Shown one piece after another: positions 7,999-18,200 of a stretch of 64,000 nt of DNA. The DNA comes from Allostella sp. ATCC 35155 (GTDB lineage: Bacteria; Pseudomonadota; Alphaproteobacteria; ATCC43930; Allostellaceae): positions 3,530,001 to 3,594,000 of the forward strand of contig AP019701.1 of the NCBI GenBank assembly GCA_006738865.1, read 5' to 3'. Every line of letters starts with the position of its first letter. Position 1 is the first letter of the stretch. The notes under the pieces are model-generated. The model was given only the letters and a program-made list of their open reading frames with translations, ran no database searches and was not told where the DNA came from. A program made the position numbers and the translations under genes.

Positions 7999-9252
7999 TC
8001 AGGCGAGCGAGGCGAGCGCCGCATCGGCCGCCGTGCGGCCGCTGAGGAGCGCGCCGTGCGCGGTCGAGAACTGGTCCGGCGCGGTCGCCTCGCCAGCGAA
8101 GAAGATGCGCCCGTCGACCGGGCGGGCGAGGCGCGCCCGCGCATCGGCGAAGCCCGGCAGCGCGGCCGAGTAGGATCCCAGCGCCCGCGGGTCGAGCGCC
8201 CATGCCGTCGCCGCCAGCGGCCGCAGGCGGGCGCGGATGTCGCTGCCGAACAGGGCGGCGAGCTCGTCCGCGGCATGGGCGAAGAAGGCCGGCATGCCGC
8301 CGCGCTCGAGTTCGCGCGCCACCATGCCGCCGAAATAGCCCTCGATGATCGGCCGTCCCAGCGGCCGCAGGTGATAGGCACCGATCGCCGTGCGGTCGGT
8401 CCGGCCATAGACCTGCCCCTCGACGGGAACGATCTCCGGCCGGTCGAGCGCGAGGAACAGCTTGTCGGCCAGCCCGAGCGGCAGCCCGGCCGCCGCCGCC
8501 AGGGTGCCGGGCAGGGCCGGATCGAAGACGATCCCGCCGACCAGCAGCACGGGCGGCGGCACGGTGACGATGACCCGCCGCGCCCGCAGCGTGCCCGCGG
8601 CCGTCTCCAGCCGGATCGTCGTGCCGCGATGGTCGATCCGCGCGACGGCGCACCCCAGCGTGACCGGCAGGCCTTCGGCATGGGCGGCGATCAGCGCGCC
8701 ATAGCCCGCCGGCAGCCGCCAGTTGACCGGCGTCTCGTCATAGCGCCAGTGGTCGAGCGTCGAGACGCGGTCGGGCTCGACGCCGTTGGCCCAGGTGCTG
8801 CCCGCCGCGATCAACGGGTTCCAGGGCGAGGCCGGGTCGGCGAGGTCCGATGCCGGCCGGTCTTCGCCCGTCTCGGCGGCAGCGTGAACGCGCTCCCAGA
8901 AGGCTTCGCGAGCGGCCCGGAACGCCGTCTGGTCCTCGGCCGTCGCGAAGGCCGCGTTGCCGGCGAGGCGGGACCAGGGCGCAGGGGAGCGGTCGATGGC
9001 GAATCCGGCCGCTTCAGCGATCGCGACGAAGGGATTGCGGTCGGCGGAATGCAACCAATGGCACCCGAAGTCGAGCGGATCGGCCGCCAGCCCGGCGACC
9101 GTCCAGCCGCGGCCGCCGACCCGGTCGCGCGCCTCCAGGATGCGGAAGGAGACGCCCTTGTCGCCGAGATTGTCGGCCAGCTGCCGCCCGGCCGCGATGC
9201 CGGCCGCGCCCGCCCCGACGATGGCGATGTCGACCTCGTTCCTGTTGTCCAC
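7999..9252 (-). CDS. Flavin-dependent amine oxidase (FAD-binding)
   Basis: 417-residue flavin monoamine-oxidase-type protein. The N-terminal dinucleotide motif VGAGAAGIAAG starts at residue 12, with LEARDRVGGRG about 25 residues later. The C-terminal FFAGEATAPDQFSTAHGALLSGRTAA is the second FAD-binding signature. Such enzymes oxidatively deaminate amines or amino acids, releasing ammonia and H2O2. No signal peptide is visible, so it is cytoplasmic. Its place between a TRAP-TAXI importer and BKACE suggests a first step in catabolism of an amino compound. Confidence 0.85.
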   Translation of the reverse strand: MDNRNEVDIAIVGAGAAGIAAGRQLADNLGDKGVSFRILEARDRVGGRGWTVAGLAADPLDFGCHWLHSADRNPFVAIAEAAGFAIDRSPAPWSRLAGNAAFATAEDQTAFRAAREAFWERVHAAAETGEDRPASDLADPASPWNPLIAAGSTWANGVEPDRVSTLDHWRYDETPVNWRLPAGYGALIAAHAEGLPVTLGCAVARIDHRGTTIRLETAAGTLRARRVIVTVPPPVLLVGGIVFDPALPGTLAAAAGLPLGLADKLFLALDRPEIVPVEGQVYGRTDRTAIGAYHLRPLGRPIIEGYFGGMVARELERGGMPAFFAHAADELAALFGSDIRARLRPLAATAWALDPRALGSYSAALPGFADARARLARPVDGRIFFAGEATAPDQFSTAHGALLSGRTAADAALASLA

Positions 9253-9312
9253 CCGGCCCTGCCCCCATTGCGCTTTCCGACGGCCCTGGATGGCCGTTCG
9301 GCGCCTGCCCGG

Positions 9313-11301
9313 TCAAGGGGCGGCGGCGCGACCGACACCCCGCAGGCGGGCGAGGACGAGGGCGGGAACGAGGCAGGCCGCGGCGGCGAGCAGCAGGGTG
9401 CCGTGGCCGATGCCCGTCAGCGGGCCGCCCGGCAGTGCCAGCGCAAAGCCGCCGACCGCCATCAGAACCCGCGCGATGCCCCCGGACAGGCCACGCATGG
9501 TCCCGACCCCGGCCAGGTGGCCCTGCAGCGCCGATGCGATCAGCGCGATCCCGGCCGCCGCGGTCGCCACCACCAGCACGATCTCGCCCGGCGAGCCCTT
9601 CAGGATCAGGGCCGGGTTGAGCACGAAGAAGAACGGCAGGAAATAGATGACGCTGCCGAGGCGCATCGCGGTGAAGCCGACCGCGAACGAGCTGGTGCGG
9701 GCGATCGAGGCGGCGGCGAAGGCGCCGAGCGCCACCGGCGGCGTGATGAACGACACCATGCCCCAGTACATGATGAAGAGATGGACGGCGAGCGGGTCGA
9801 GGCCGGCCCGCACCAGGGCCGGCGCCAGGGTGATGGCGAGGAAGATGTAGCAGGCCGTCACCGTCATCCCCATGCCGAAGATGAAGCTGGTGAGCGCGCC
9901 CATGACCAGCAGCATCGCGACCGAGCCGCCGGCCAGGAAGACGAGGTCGTTGACCAGGGTTCCGGCCAGCCCGGTGACGGCGAAGGCGCCGACGATCAAC
10001 CCGACCCCGAGCAGCACCGCCACCAGTTCGGCCAGCGCGCGGCCGGTCGCCGCCAGCAGCGCCACCCAGCGGCGGCCGTCGAGCCGATGGCGCGGATGAA
10101 GCTGGTTCAGCACCAGCAGGACGGCGGTCGCGATGAAGGGCCCCAGCGCCTCCTGGTTGTCGCGCACCATGACCACGACCAGCACGACGAAGACCAGGAT
10201 GTAGATCCAGCCTTCCCGCAGCACCGCGCCCGCACGCGGCAGCTCGTGCCGCGGCAACCCTTTCAGGCCGTTGCGCACGGCATAGGCGTCGACCTGCACC
10301 ATCAGGCCGAAATAGTAGAGGATGGCCGGGATCGCCGCGGCGAGGGCGATGTCGATGTAGGGGACGTTGAGGAACGAGGCCATGACGAAGGCCGTCGACC
10401 CCATCACCGGCGGCATCAGCACGCCCCCCGTCGAGGCGACCGCCTCGACACCGCCGGCATAGCGGGCCGAGAAGCCGGTGCGCCGCATCGCCGGGATCGT
10501 CACGACGCCGGACGAGATGACGTTGGAGATGACGCTGCCCGAGATCGAGCCCTGCAGCCCGCTCGAGATCACGCCGACCTGCGCCGCCCCGCCGCGCCAG
10601 CCGCCGACCAGCGCGAAGGCGAGATCGTTGAAGAATCGTCCGCCGCCGGTGTGGTTGAGCGCGACGCCGAACACGATGAAGCCGACCACCAGTTCGCCGA
10701 ATGCCCGCATCGGGATGCCGAAGGAGCTTTCGCCCGAGAGGATGTGATAGGCGAGCGTGTCCGGCAGGCTCTGCGGCAGGCCCGAGATCGGGCCGGGCAT
10801 GACGTCGGCGAAGACCGGATAGAGCGAGAACAGGCCGACGATGACGGCGATCACGAGCCCGCCCGTGCGGCGAGTCGCCTCGACGATCAGCACCCAGAGC
10901 ACGGCACTGACCCAGATCGCCCAGTCCGGCGGGGCAAATTCCCAGCCTTCGCTGATGATCCGCTCGGCGTTCCACGCCAGGACGAGGCCCAGGACCAGCG
11001 CGACGGCTGCCATCACCCAGTCCCAGGCGTCGACTGCGGGTCGGTTCGCCGCCGCCCGCCAGGGATAGGCCAGGAACACCAGCGCGAGAAAGAGGCCGCC
11101 CAGCAGGTAGAGATAGCGGTTGTCGAGCAAGACGAAGCCGACGAAGAACCCGAAATTGAAGACTTGGTTGACGGCGAGGACGACGCCCGCCACCGACAGG
11201 GCGGCATAGAGCCAGAGTACCGGCCCCCGCAGGGGCCGGTACGCCAGATCCTCGACCATCATGCCGCCCGGTTGAGGCGCGGCCCGCCCGGCCTGCGTCA
11301 C
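9313..11301 (-). CDS. TRAP transporter fused permease (DctQM-type, TAXI system)
   Basis: Multi-spanning permease of about 660 residues in which the small (DctQ-like) and large (DctM-like) TRAP subunits are fused, the usual form for TAXI systems. The SSGLQGSISGSVISNVISSG and MYWGMVSFITPPVALGAFAA segments are DctM/TAXI signatures. A GTG start at 11299-11301 is preferred because GAGGG lies 7 bp upstream; ATG codons at 11260-11262 and 11257-11259 are alternatives with weak ribosome sites. It directly follows the TAXI binding-protein gene and imports its ligand using an ion gradient. Confidence 0.9.
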   Translation of the reverse strand: MTQAGRAAPQPGGMMVEDLAYRPLRGPVLWLYAALSVAGVVLAVNQVFNFGFFVGFVLLDNRYLYLLGGLFLALVFLAYPWRAAANRPAVDAWDWVMAAVALVLGLVLAWNAERIISEGWEFAPPDWAIWVSAVLWVLIVEATRRTGGLVIAVIVGLFSLYPVFADVMPGPISGLPQSLPDTLAYHILSGESSFGIPMRAFGELVVGFIVFGVALNHTGGGRFFNDLAFALVGGWRGGAAQVGVISSGLQGSISGSVISNVISSGVVTIPAMRRTGFSARYAGGVEAVASTGGVLMPPVMGSTAFVMASFLNVPYIDIALAAAIPAILYYFGLMVQVDAYAVRNGLKGLPRHELPRAGAVLREGWIYILVFVVLVVVMVRDNQEALGPFIATAVLLVLNQLHPRHRLDGRRWVALLAATGRALAELVAVLLGVGLIVGAFAVTGLAGTLVNDLVFLAGGSVAMLLVMGALTSFIFGMGMTVTACYIFLAITLAPALVRAGLDPLAVHLFIMYWGMVSFITPPVALGAFAAASIARTSSFAVGFTAMRLGSVIYFLPFFFVLNPALILKGSPGEIVLVVATAAAGIALIASALQGHLAGVGTMRGLSGGIARVLMAVGGFALALPGGPLTGIGHGTLLLAAAACLVPALVLARLRGVGRAAAP

Positions 11302-11335
11302 CGGCGGGCCCTCGCCCCGACCGTCTGCGGGCCGC

Positions 11336-12475
11336 TCACTGCCAGTACGGATCGAAGCCGGCCTTCGACAGGGCTGCGGCGCGAACCTTGCGCCACTCGG
11401 CCTTGAAGGCATCGTCGGCGAGGCTCTTCTTGGCTTCCATCGACTTCCACGCCTCGCCCAGCACCTTCTGGCGCGCCACGAGCTTGTCGTTGTGCGCCTG
11501 ATGCTCCGGCTTCCAGGCCCCCTTCTCGCGGAACACGCGGACCGCCGCCTCGTGATAGGGCACGACCCACTCGAAGATCTGGCGATCGAGCGCCCAGCCG
11601 TCGGCGCCCGGCGCACCGTCCTTGTACTCGGGATAGAGGTCGACCATGGCCTTGGCCATGCCGTAGACGAGGCTGTCCTCCTGCCCGACATAGGTGGTCA
11701 GGATCGGATAGGGATAGGTCGCGCCCTCGTGCGGATTGTCCTTGGAGACGCCCGCGCCCAGTGTCGCGACATGCGGCGCGAAGAACGGCCCGACCTTCTT
11801 CATGCGGGCCCAGCCTTCCTTGTCCGAATGGGGCACCGGCGGCCAGAAGATGCCGCGTTTGGACGATTCGAGCTGGTAGGCCGGCCCGGACGTGGTCTGC
11901 GACCAGGCGGCATCCGCCTGACCGTTCACCAGCCCCTGCCAGGATTGGCCGAAGCCGGGAAACTCGACCTTCTGGACATCGTCCCAGGTCAGGCCGGCGA
12001 AGGCGAGCATCGCCGTGAGGTTTTCGTTGAGCGCCGGCGCGCCCAGCACCCAGGCCAGTCGCTTGCCCTTCAGATCCTTCAGGGTGCGGATGCCGGCATC
12101 CTTCGCCGTGCCCAGGGCGAGATTCGAATCGGCATTCGCCGTCAGCAGGATGCGGGTTTCCTGCGGGCCCCATTCCTTGGCGCCGAACTCGTAGACCCCT
12201 TCCATGGAGAAGAAGGAGGCGAGGCCCGTCGCCGAGAACTGCACCCGCTGCTCGCGCAGCGGCACCATGCGCGAGATGTCGTTCTTGCCCGGCACGACGC
12301 GGAGGTTGACGCCCATCTTGTTCTTGAGCGCGTTGCCGATCGCGACAGCGTTGTTGTAGCCCGAGGAGCCGACGTCGTAGGCCGTCCAGGACAGGGTCGA
12401 CGGCAGCTTCTCGGCATTGGCCGGCGCAATGGCCAGCAGCAGCGACCCGACGGTCGCGGCCATCATCCTTTTCAC
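11336..12475 (-). CDS. TAXI-family TRAP transporter substrate-binding protein
   Basis: Periplasmic solute-binding protein of the TAXI class, 379 residues. The GTG start at 12473-12475 has GGAGG six bases upstream and gives a clear signal peptide (KRMMAATVGSLLLAIAPANA). The YDVGSSGYNNAVAIGNALK and LREQRVQFSATGLASFFSMEG segments form the TAXI ligand-binding core. It is longer than most TAXI proteins (about 320), with a C-terminal extension rich in Lys/Ala. Likely first gene of the operon running through the permease, amine oxidase, BKACE and SDR. Confidence 0.9.
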   Translation of the reverse strand: MKRMMAATVGSLLLAIAPANAEKLPSTLSWTAYDVGSSGYNNAVAIGNALKNKMGVNLRVVPGKNDISRMVPLREQRVQFSATGLASFFSMEGVYEFGAKEWGPQETRILLTANADSNLALGTAKDAGIRTLKDLKGKRLAWVLGAPALNENLTAMLAFAGLTWDDVQKVEFPGFGQSWQGLVNGQADAAWSQTTSGPAYQLESSKRGIFWPPVPHSDKEGWARMKKVGPFFAPHVATLGAGVSKDNPHEGATYPYPILTTYVGQEDSLVYGMAKAMVDLYPEYKDGAPGADGWALDRQIFEWVVPYHEAAVRVFREKGAWKPEHQAHNDKLVARQKVLGEAWKSMEAKKSLADDAFKAEWRKVRAAALSKAGFDPYWQ

Positions 12476-12703
12476 GTTGATCCTCCCCGATCTTATGGCC
12501 GCGCCGACGAGGCGGACCCGTTGCCGCAAGTCTAGGTGCCCGCCGCCGCCGCTGTAAACCCGCCAGAACCTCGCCGGCCGGCGGCCAATTGTGGCGAAAG
12601 TTGGCCCGCTCCGTGCTTGTGATCGCGTGGCAGGTCCGGTATTGTGGACAACTTCCGAAGTGCTGGCAGCAAGCCACCCGGAAGCATCTGGGGAGCGAGC
12701 AAC

Positions 12704-13483
12704 ATGGCAGCTTGGCGAGCGTCCCTCAGCGCTTGCGGCGTGGCTTTGGCCACCGCTGCGGCGCCTGCGATCGCATCTCCGATCGCCGAACTGGAGGCCC
12801 TTCTGCGGGCCCAGGCCGCATCGCCGCGTGCCGAGCGCCCGATCGGACGTCTGCCGGGAGTCGAGCCTGCGGCCGTGAGCGATCCGGCTGCCCTACCGTG
12901 GCGCTACGCCGTGCTCGACCGCAATGTCCGCACGGCCAGCATCGACCCGCAGACGCCGACCGCGCCCAAGCCGGCCGCCGCCTCCGACTTCAACGGCGCG
13001 GTCGGCTGCGTCGTCAGCGGAACCGTCGGAACGACCATCGCGGCACTCGGCGGCGGCCTCAACACGATCAACCTGATCGGCGGCGGCATCGTCGGCGCGA
13101 TCAATCCCGTGACGTTCTATGTCAGCCTCGTCGGCGTCGTGTTCATTTCGTTCTGCCAGCTCGGCCAGGCGCTGACGCCGCTCTATCTGCACATGACCGC
13201 GCCGGCCGCGCCCGAGCCGGTGATCGGCGTGCCCGAGGTCGTCGCGCCGCCGGCGCTCGACGACCTGCCCGAGTTCCGCCGCTCGCCGCAGCCCGTCGAG
13301 CCGCGCCCGGGCGTGCCCATGGTGCGCGCGGCCGACCGCCCTGCCCTGCTGCCCCAGGCGATCCCGGTCAGCCCCCCGGCGCCGCGCGACTGCGTTCAGG
13401 ACCGGCGCTCGATCAGCCTCGCGCTGACGGCAATCACCCATGGCGCAGCGATCCCCCCGCGCTGCAGCGGCTCGCTGATCTGA
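12704..13483 (+). CDS. Hypothetical secreted/membrane protein
   Basis: 259 residues, unrecognised. GGGGAG lies before the ATG. A signal peptide covers residues 1-25 (GVALATAAAPAIA). Residues about 100-165 are very hydrophobic and Gly-rich with two likely membrane spans (TTIAALGGGLNTINLIGGGI and FYVSLVGVVFISF). The C-terminal third is Pro/Arg-rich, with a Cys near residue 229 and another near the end. Isolated on the plus strand between two minus-strand genes. Confidence 0.55.
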   Translation: MAAWRASLSACGVALATAAAPAIASPIAELEALLRAQAASPRAERPIGRLPGVEPAAVSDPAALPWRYAVLDRNVRTASIDPQTPTAPKPAAASDFNGAVGCVVSGTVGTTIAALGGGLNTINLIGGGIVGAINPVTFYVSLVGVVFISFCQLGQALTPLYLHMTAPAAPEPVIGVPEVVAPPALDDLPEFRRSPQPVEPRPGVPMVRAADRPALLPQAIPVSPPAPRDCVQDRRSISLALTAITHGAAIPPRCSGSLI

Positions 13484-13565
13484 GGTTCGCCGGACGGGTC
13501 CCGAAGGATCCGCCCGGCAGCCCGATTTCTCGGGCCGGCGTCGCCGCCGGGAGTCTTCCGATTGA

Positions 13566-15056
13566 TCAGGCCGGCGTCGCCGCCGGCAGGTCGAGCAGCG
13601 CGCGCCGACGCAGCCACTGGCTCGGCCGGTAGCGATCGTCGCCCGTCGCCTCCTGCAGCTGGCGCAGGATGGCGTGAACGGCGGCGACGCCCATCGCGTC
13701 GGCCATCGCCAGCGGCCCCTGCGGATAGTTCAGGCCAAGCTGCATCGCGGTGTCGATGTCGGCCGGATCGGCGATGCCGATCTGCGCCATCTCGCAGCCC
13801 AGGTTGGCGATCATCGCGCGCATGCGCTGCTGGATGAATCCGGGCGAGTCCTTGATCGCCGTCACCGCCCGGCCGTTGGCGCCGATCCGGGCCGCGACGG
13901 CCGCCAGGATCGCCGGGTCCGCACCGGGCGCCGTCATCAGCGTCACGCGCTTGGACGTATCGCAGGCGAGATCGATCGCGACCAGGCGACGGTGATCGAC
14001 GCCGAGACGGACGGCGACCGCCGTACAGTCCTCCCCGACCGGAGCGATCAGCAGCGGGCTCTCGCCATCGTCGCGCGCGACGACGTCCGCACCGGCCATG
14101 AGGTCGGCCAGCGCCGCCGACACGTCGAGCAGGACCACGCGCGCCGCCGGCGCGGCGTCCGGCAGCGGCGGCACGGCCCCCGGCGTGCGCACGCCCTTGT
14201 CGTCGTAGGTGAAATGCCCCTGTCCGGTCTTGCGGCCCAGGCGACCGGCCTCGCGCAGGGAACGGTGGTAGGGCGTCGTGCGCAGCCGCGGGTCGCAGTA
14301 GTAGCCCTGCCAGACGATCTCCGAGACCGGATGGTTCACGTCGATGCCGGTCAGGTCCATCAGCTCGAACGGGCCCATGCGGAAATGGCAGCAGTCGCGC
14401 ATCACCTGGTCGACCTGCTCGGGCGTCGCCACGCCCTCCTGCACGATCGCCAGCCCCTCCGTCGTGAAGGACCGGCCGCCGAGATTGACGAGAAAGCCCG
14501 GCGCGTCCTTGACCTTGACCGGCACCCGGCCGAAGCGCTCGCCCAGCACTGACAGGCGGTCGGCGACCGCAGGCGCGGTGTCGGGGCCGCTGATGATCTC
14601 GACCAGCCGCATCACCGGCACGGGATTGAAGAAGTGCATGCCCGCGACGCGGTCGCGATGCCGCAGCGCCTGCGCGATGCGGGCGATCGGGATGGACGAG
14701 GTGTTGCTGGCGAGGATGGCGTCGGGCGCGCAATGCTGCTCCAGGGTCGTGAAGACCGCGTGCTTGACGGCGATGTCTTCGACGACCGCCTCGACCACCA
14801 CCTGGCAGGGCGCGAGATCGGCGAGTGCGTCGACGACCGTGATCCGCGCCTTGGCCGCCGCCGCGGCCTCCGCGGTCAGCGTTCCCTTCTCGGCGAGCCG
14901 GTCGATGCGGGCGGCGATCGCGGTCGCGGACTTGGCGGCGAAGCCCGGCGCCGCATCGAACAGCCGGACCGGATGCCCGCCCGTCGCCGCCACCTGCGCG
15001 ATGCCCGCGCCCATCGTTCCCGCTCCGACCACACCCACCGTCTCGCCGTCCGCCAT
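13566..15056 (-). CDS. 3-hydroxyacyl-CoA dehydrogenase (PaaH/PaaC-like)
   Basis: 496-residue NAD-dependent 3-hydroxyacyl-CoA dehydrogenase with duplicated C-terminal domain, the length of the phenylacetate-pathway enzyme (PaaH, also called PaaC). GVVGAGTMGAGIAQVAA at residue 8 binds NAD. NTSSIPI, GMHFFNPVPVMRLVE (catalytic His) and KDAPGFLVN are family signatures, and the second half repeats a KDSPGFIQQR segment. It oxidises a 3-hydroxyacyl-CoA to 3-ketoacyl-CoA. No other paa genes are near, so a general fatty or aromatic acid role is as likely. Divergent from the hydantoinase operon. Confidence 0.88.
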   Translation of the reverse strand: MADGETVGVVGAGTMGAGIAQVAATGGHPVRLFDAAPGFAAKSATAIAARIDRLAEKGTLTAEAAAAAKARITVVDALADLAPCQVVVEAVVEDIAVKHAVFTTLEQHCAPDAILASNTSSIPIARIAQALRHRDRVAGMHFFNPVPVMRLVEIISGPDTAPAVADRLSVLGERFGRVPVKVKDAPGFLVNLGGRSFTTEGLAIVQEGVATPEQVDQVMRDCCHFRMGPFELMDLTGIDVNHPVSEIVWQGYYCDPRLRTTPYHRSLREAGRLGRKTGQGHFTYDDKGVRTPGAVPPLPDAAPAARVVLLDVSAALADLMAGADVVARDDGESPLLIAPVGEDCTAVAVRLGVDHRRLVAIDLACDTSKRVTLMTAPGADPAILAAVAARIGANGRAVTAIKDSPGFIQQRMRAMIANLGCEMAQIGIADPADIDTAMQLGLNYPQGPLAMADAMGVAAVHAILRQLQEATGDDRYRPSQWLRRRALLDLPAATPA

Positions 15057-15136
15057 GCCGCTGCCTCCTCGATATCCTGGGCCGGCAATCTGGCACGGGC
15101 GACGCGGCGATGAAAGACGGCGGGCCGGCCGACCCC

Positions 15137-15152
15137 TGGCACGGCGCTTGCT
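15137..15152 (+). promoter_or_regulatory. Sigma-54 promoter (-24/-12)
   Basis: TGGCACG at 15137-15143, four bases, then TTGCT at 15148-15152. This equals the sigma-54 consensus TGGCAC-N5-TTGC with the invariant GG and GC in correct register. Transcription would start near 15165, about 80 bp before the hydantoinase gene. Sigma-54 control fits nitrogen-regulated use of a cyclic amide or peptide by the operon downstream. Confidence 0.7.
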
Positions 15153-15244
15153 GCCCCGGAGGGGAAATCCCCCGCCGCCTTGCAGCCCTGTCGATCGAAC
15201 GATAGGGTTTCCGGCACGCCCCAGCCCCGTGGAGCCGAAACCCG

Positions 15245-18200
15245 ATGATCGTGCCTCGCAATGCCCGCTACCGGCTCGGCTTCGACATCGGCGGCACCTT
15301 CACGGACTTCGTGCTGCTGGATCGCGAGACGGGCGCCATCCGCCTCCACAAGTGCCTGACGACACCCGAAGACCCCGCCGAGGGGGCGCTGGCCGGGATC
15401 CGGGCGATTGCCGCCGAAGCGGGCATCGGCCTCGCCGACCTGGGCGAGCTGCTGCACGGCACGACGCTGGTCACCAACGCGCTGATCGAGCGCCGCGGCG
15501 CCATGCTCGGCCTGCTGACCACGCGGGGCTTCCGCGACACGCTCGAGTTCGGGGTCGAGCAGCGCTACGACATCTACGACCTCTTCCTGCGCTTTCCCGA
15601 CCCGCTGGTGCCGCGCCGGCGCCGGCTGGAGATCGCCGAGCGCATCGCCCATGACGGCCGCGTCGTCGCGCCGCTCGACGCGGACGCGGTGCGGGCCGAG
15701 GGTGCACGCCTCGTCGCCGAGGGTTGCACCGCCATCGCCGTCTGCTTCCTCCATTCCTACGCCAATCCCGCGCACGAGCAGGCGGCTGGCCGCATCCTGC
15801 GGGAGGCCTTCCCCGGCATCGCCGTCAGCCTCTCTTCGGAGGTCGCGCCGGAGATCCGCGAATACGACCGCTGCTCGACGACCTGCGCCAACGCCTTCGT
15901 GCAGCCGCTGATGGACCGCTATATCGGCCGGCTGCTGCGCGAGCTGCAGGCGGGCGGCTTCGTCGGCACCCTGCGCCTGATGCAGTCGGATGGCGCGCTC
16001 TGCACGCCCGAGGTCGCGCGCGCCTTCCCCATCCGCCTCCTCGAATCCGGCCCGGCCGGCGGCGCGCTGGCGACCGTCCTCTTCGCCCGCGAGGCCGGCC
16101 TGCCCGACGCGATCGCCTTCGACATGGGCGGCACCACCGCCAAGTCCTGCCTCATCGAGGGCGGCCGGGCCGAGATCGCGCCGATGATGGAGACCGCGCG
16201 CGTCCACCGCTTCAAGCGCGGCTCGGGCCTGCCGATCAAGGCGCCCGTCGTCGACATGATCGAGATCGGTGCCGGCGGCGGCTCGCTCGCCGGCATCGAC
16301 GAGACGGGCCTGCTCAAGATCGGTCCGCTCTCGGCCGGCGCCGATCCGGGGCCGGCCTGCTACGGCCGTGGCGGCACCGAGGCCACCGTCACCGACGCCA
16401 ACCTGCTGCTCGGCTATTACGACCCCGGCTTCTTCCTCGGCGGCACCATGACGTTGGACCGCGCGGCCTCCGAGGCCGCCCTGGCCCGGCTCGGCGAGAA
16501 GCTCGGCCTGTCGGCGACCGAGGCGGCCTGGGGCGTCCATGCCGTCGTCTGCGAGGCGATGGCCTCGGCCGCCCGCGTCCACCTCATCGAGAAGGGGCGC
16601 GACCCGCGACGCTACGCGATGGTCGGGTTCGGCGGTGCGGGCCCGGCCCATGCCGCACGCGTCGCCCGCATCCTCGGCATTTCCGAGGTGCTGATCCCGC
16701 CCGCCTCCGGCGCCGCATCGGCGCTCGGCTTCCTCACCGCTCCGCTTGCCTTCGAGCAGTCGCGCTCGGCCCTGACGCCGCTCGGCGCGACCGCCGACTG
16801 GGCCGGCGTCGGCCGCATCCTGGCCGAGATCGAGGAGGAGGCGCGCGGGTACCTGCGCGCGGCCGGCGTCGCCGACGGCGACATGACGGTGGAGCGCTCG
16901 GCCGAGATGCGCATGGCGGGGCAGCTCCATCAGATCCTGGTGCGCCTGCCGGACGGTACCGTCGACGGCTCCAGCCTCGATGAACTCCGCAGCCGCTTCG
17001 GCGAGACCTACCGGCGCCTCTACGCCCGCAGCGTCGAGGGACCGGAGATCGAGATCCTGTCCTACCGCGTGCGCGTGACGGCGCCCGAGCCGACGGTCAC
17101 CCTCTCGGGCGCGGTGGCGGGCGGGGCCACCGGCGGCGAGGCGCGCAAGGGCAGCCGCACCGCCTGGTTCGACGGCACCGCCTACGAGACGCCGGTCTAT
17201 GACCGCTATCGCCTCCAGCCGGGCGACACGGTCGAGGGGCCGGCGATCGTCGAGGAGCGGGAGGCAACGACGGTGATCGCCCCCGGCGACCGCCTCGCCA
17301 TCGACGGGGCGCTCAACCTGCGCATCGCCGTCGGCGCCGTCGTGCGCCCCGCGGCCCTGATCACGACGGGCATGGCGCCGGAAGAGGCGCAGGCTCGCAT
17401 CGAGGCCGATCCGATCGGGCTCGAGATCATGTGGTCGCGCCTCATCTCGATCGTCGAGGAGATGTGGCAGACGGTGCGGCGCACCGCCTATTCGCTGATC
17501 ATTTCCGAGAGCCAGGACTTCGCCAACGAGATCCTGGACGCGAAGGGCAACCCCCTCGCCCATTCGCCGCGCTCGATGCCGCTCTTCAACCTCACGCTGA
17601 CCCGCTGCGTGCAGGCGCTGCTGGAGCATTTCCCGCCGGACACGCTCTCCGAGGGCGATGTCCTGGTCACCAACGACCCGTGGCTCTGCGCCGGCCACCT
17701 CTTCGACATCGCGCTGGTGACGCCGGTCTTCCGCGAGGGGCGGCTGGTGGCGCTGATGGCAACGGTCGGCCACGTCAGCGACATCGGCGGGGTCAAGGAT
17801 CCGCTCGCCGCGAAGGAGATCTACGACGAGGGCGTGCTGATCCCGCCCATGAAGCTCTACGACGCCGGTCGGCCCGACCGCTCGCTGCTGACCATGCTGG
17901 CATCGAACATCCGCAACTCGGACCAGGTGCTGGGCGACATCCAGTCGCTGATCACCGCCAACGCACTGGGCGCGCAGCGTCTCGTCGCCTTCATGGACGA
18001 ATACGGCCTCGGCGACGTGGCACCGCTCGCCGCCGTCGTCCAGGCGCGCAGCGAGGCGGCGACGCGCGCGGCCATCCGGTCCATCCCGGACGGCGTCTAC
18101 GAGAGCACGATCGAGAACCGGCCGCTGGGGGAGGTGCTGCGCTACCGGGTGCGCGTCCACAAGACGGGCGAGCGCATCCATGTCGAGCATGTCGATGCGC

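Noticed and set aside
7036-11406. Very long plus-strand open frame (1456 codons) opposite the catabolic operon
   Set aside because: Arg/His/Gly/Ala-rich composition of antisense GC-rich DNA; the minus-strand genes there have clear families.
15091-15105. Second sigma-54 promoter upstream of the hydantoinase gene
   Set aside because: TGGCACG is present with GG-N10-GC spacing, but the -12 part lacks TTGC; the downstream match is much better.
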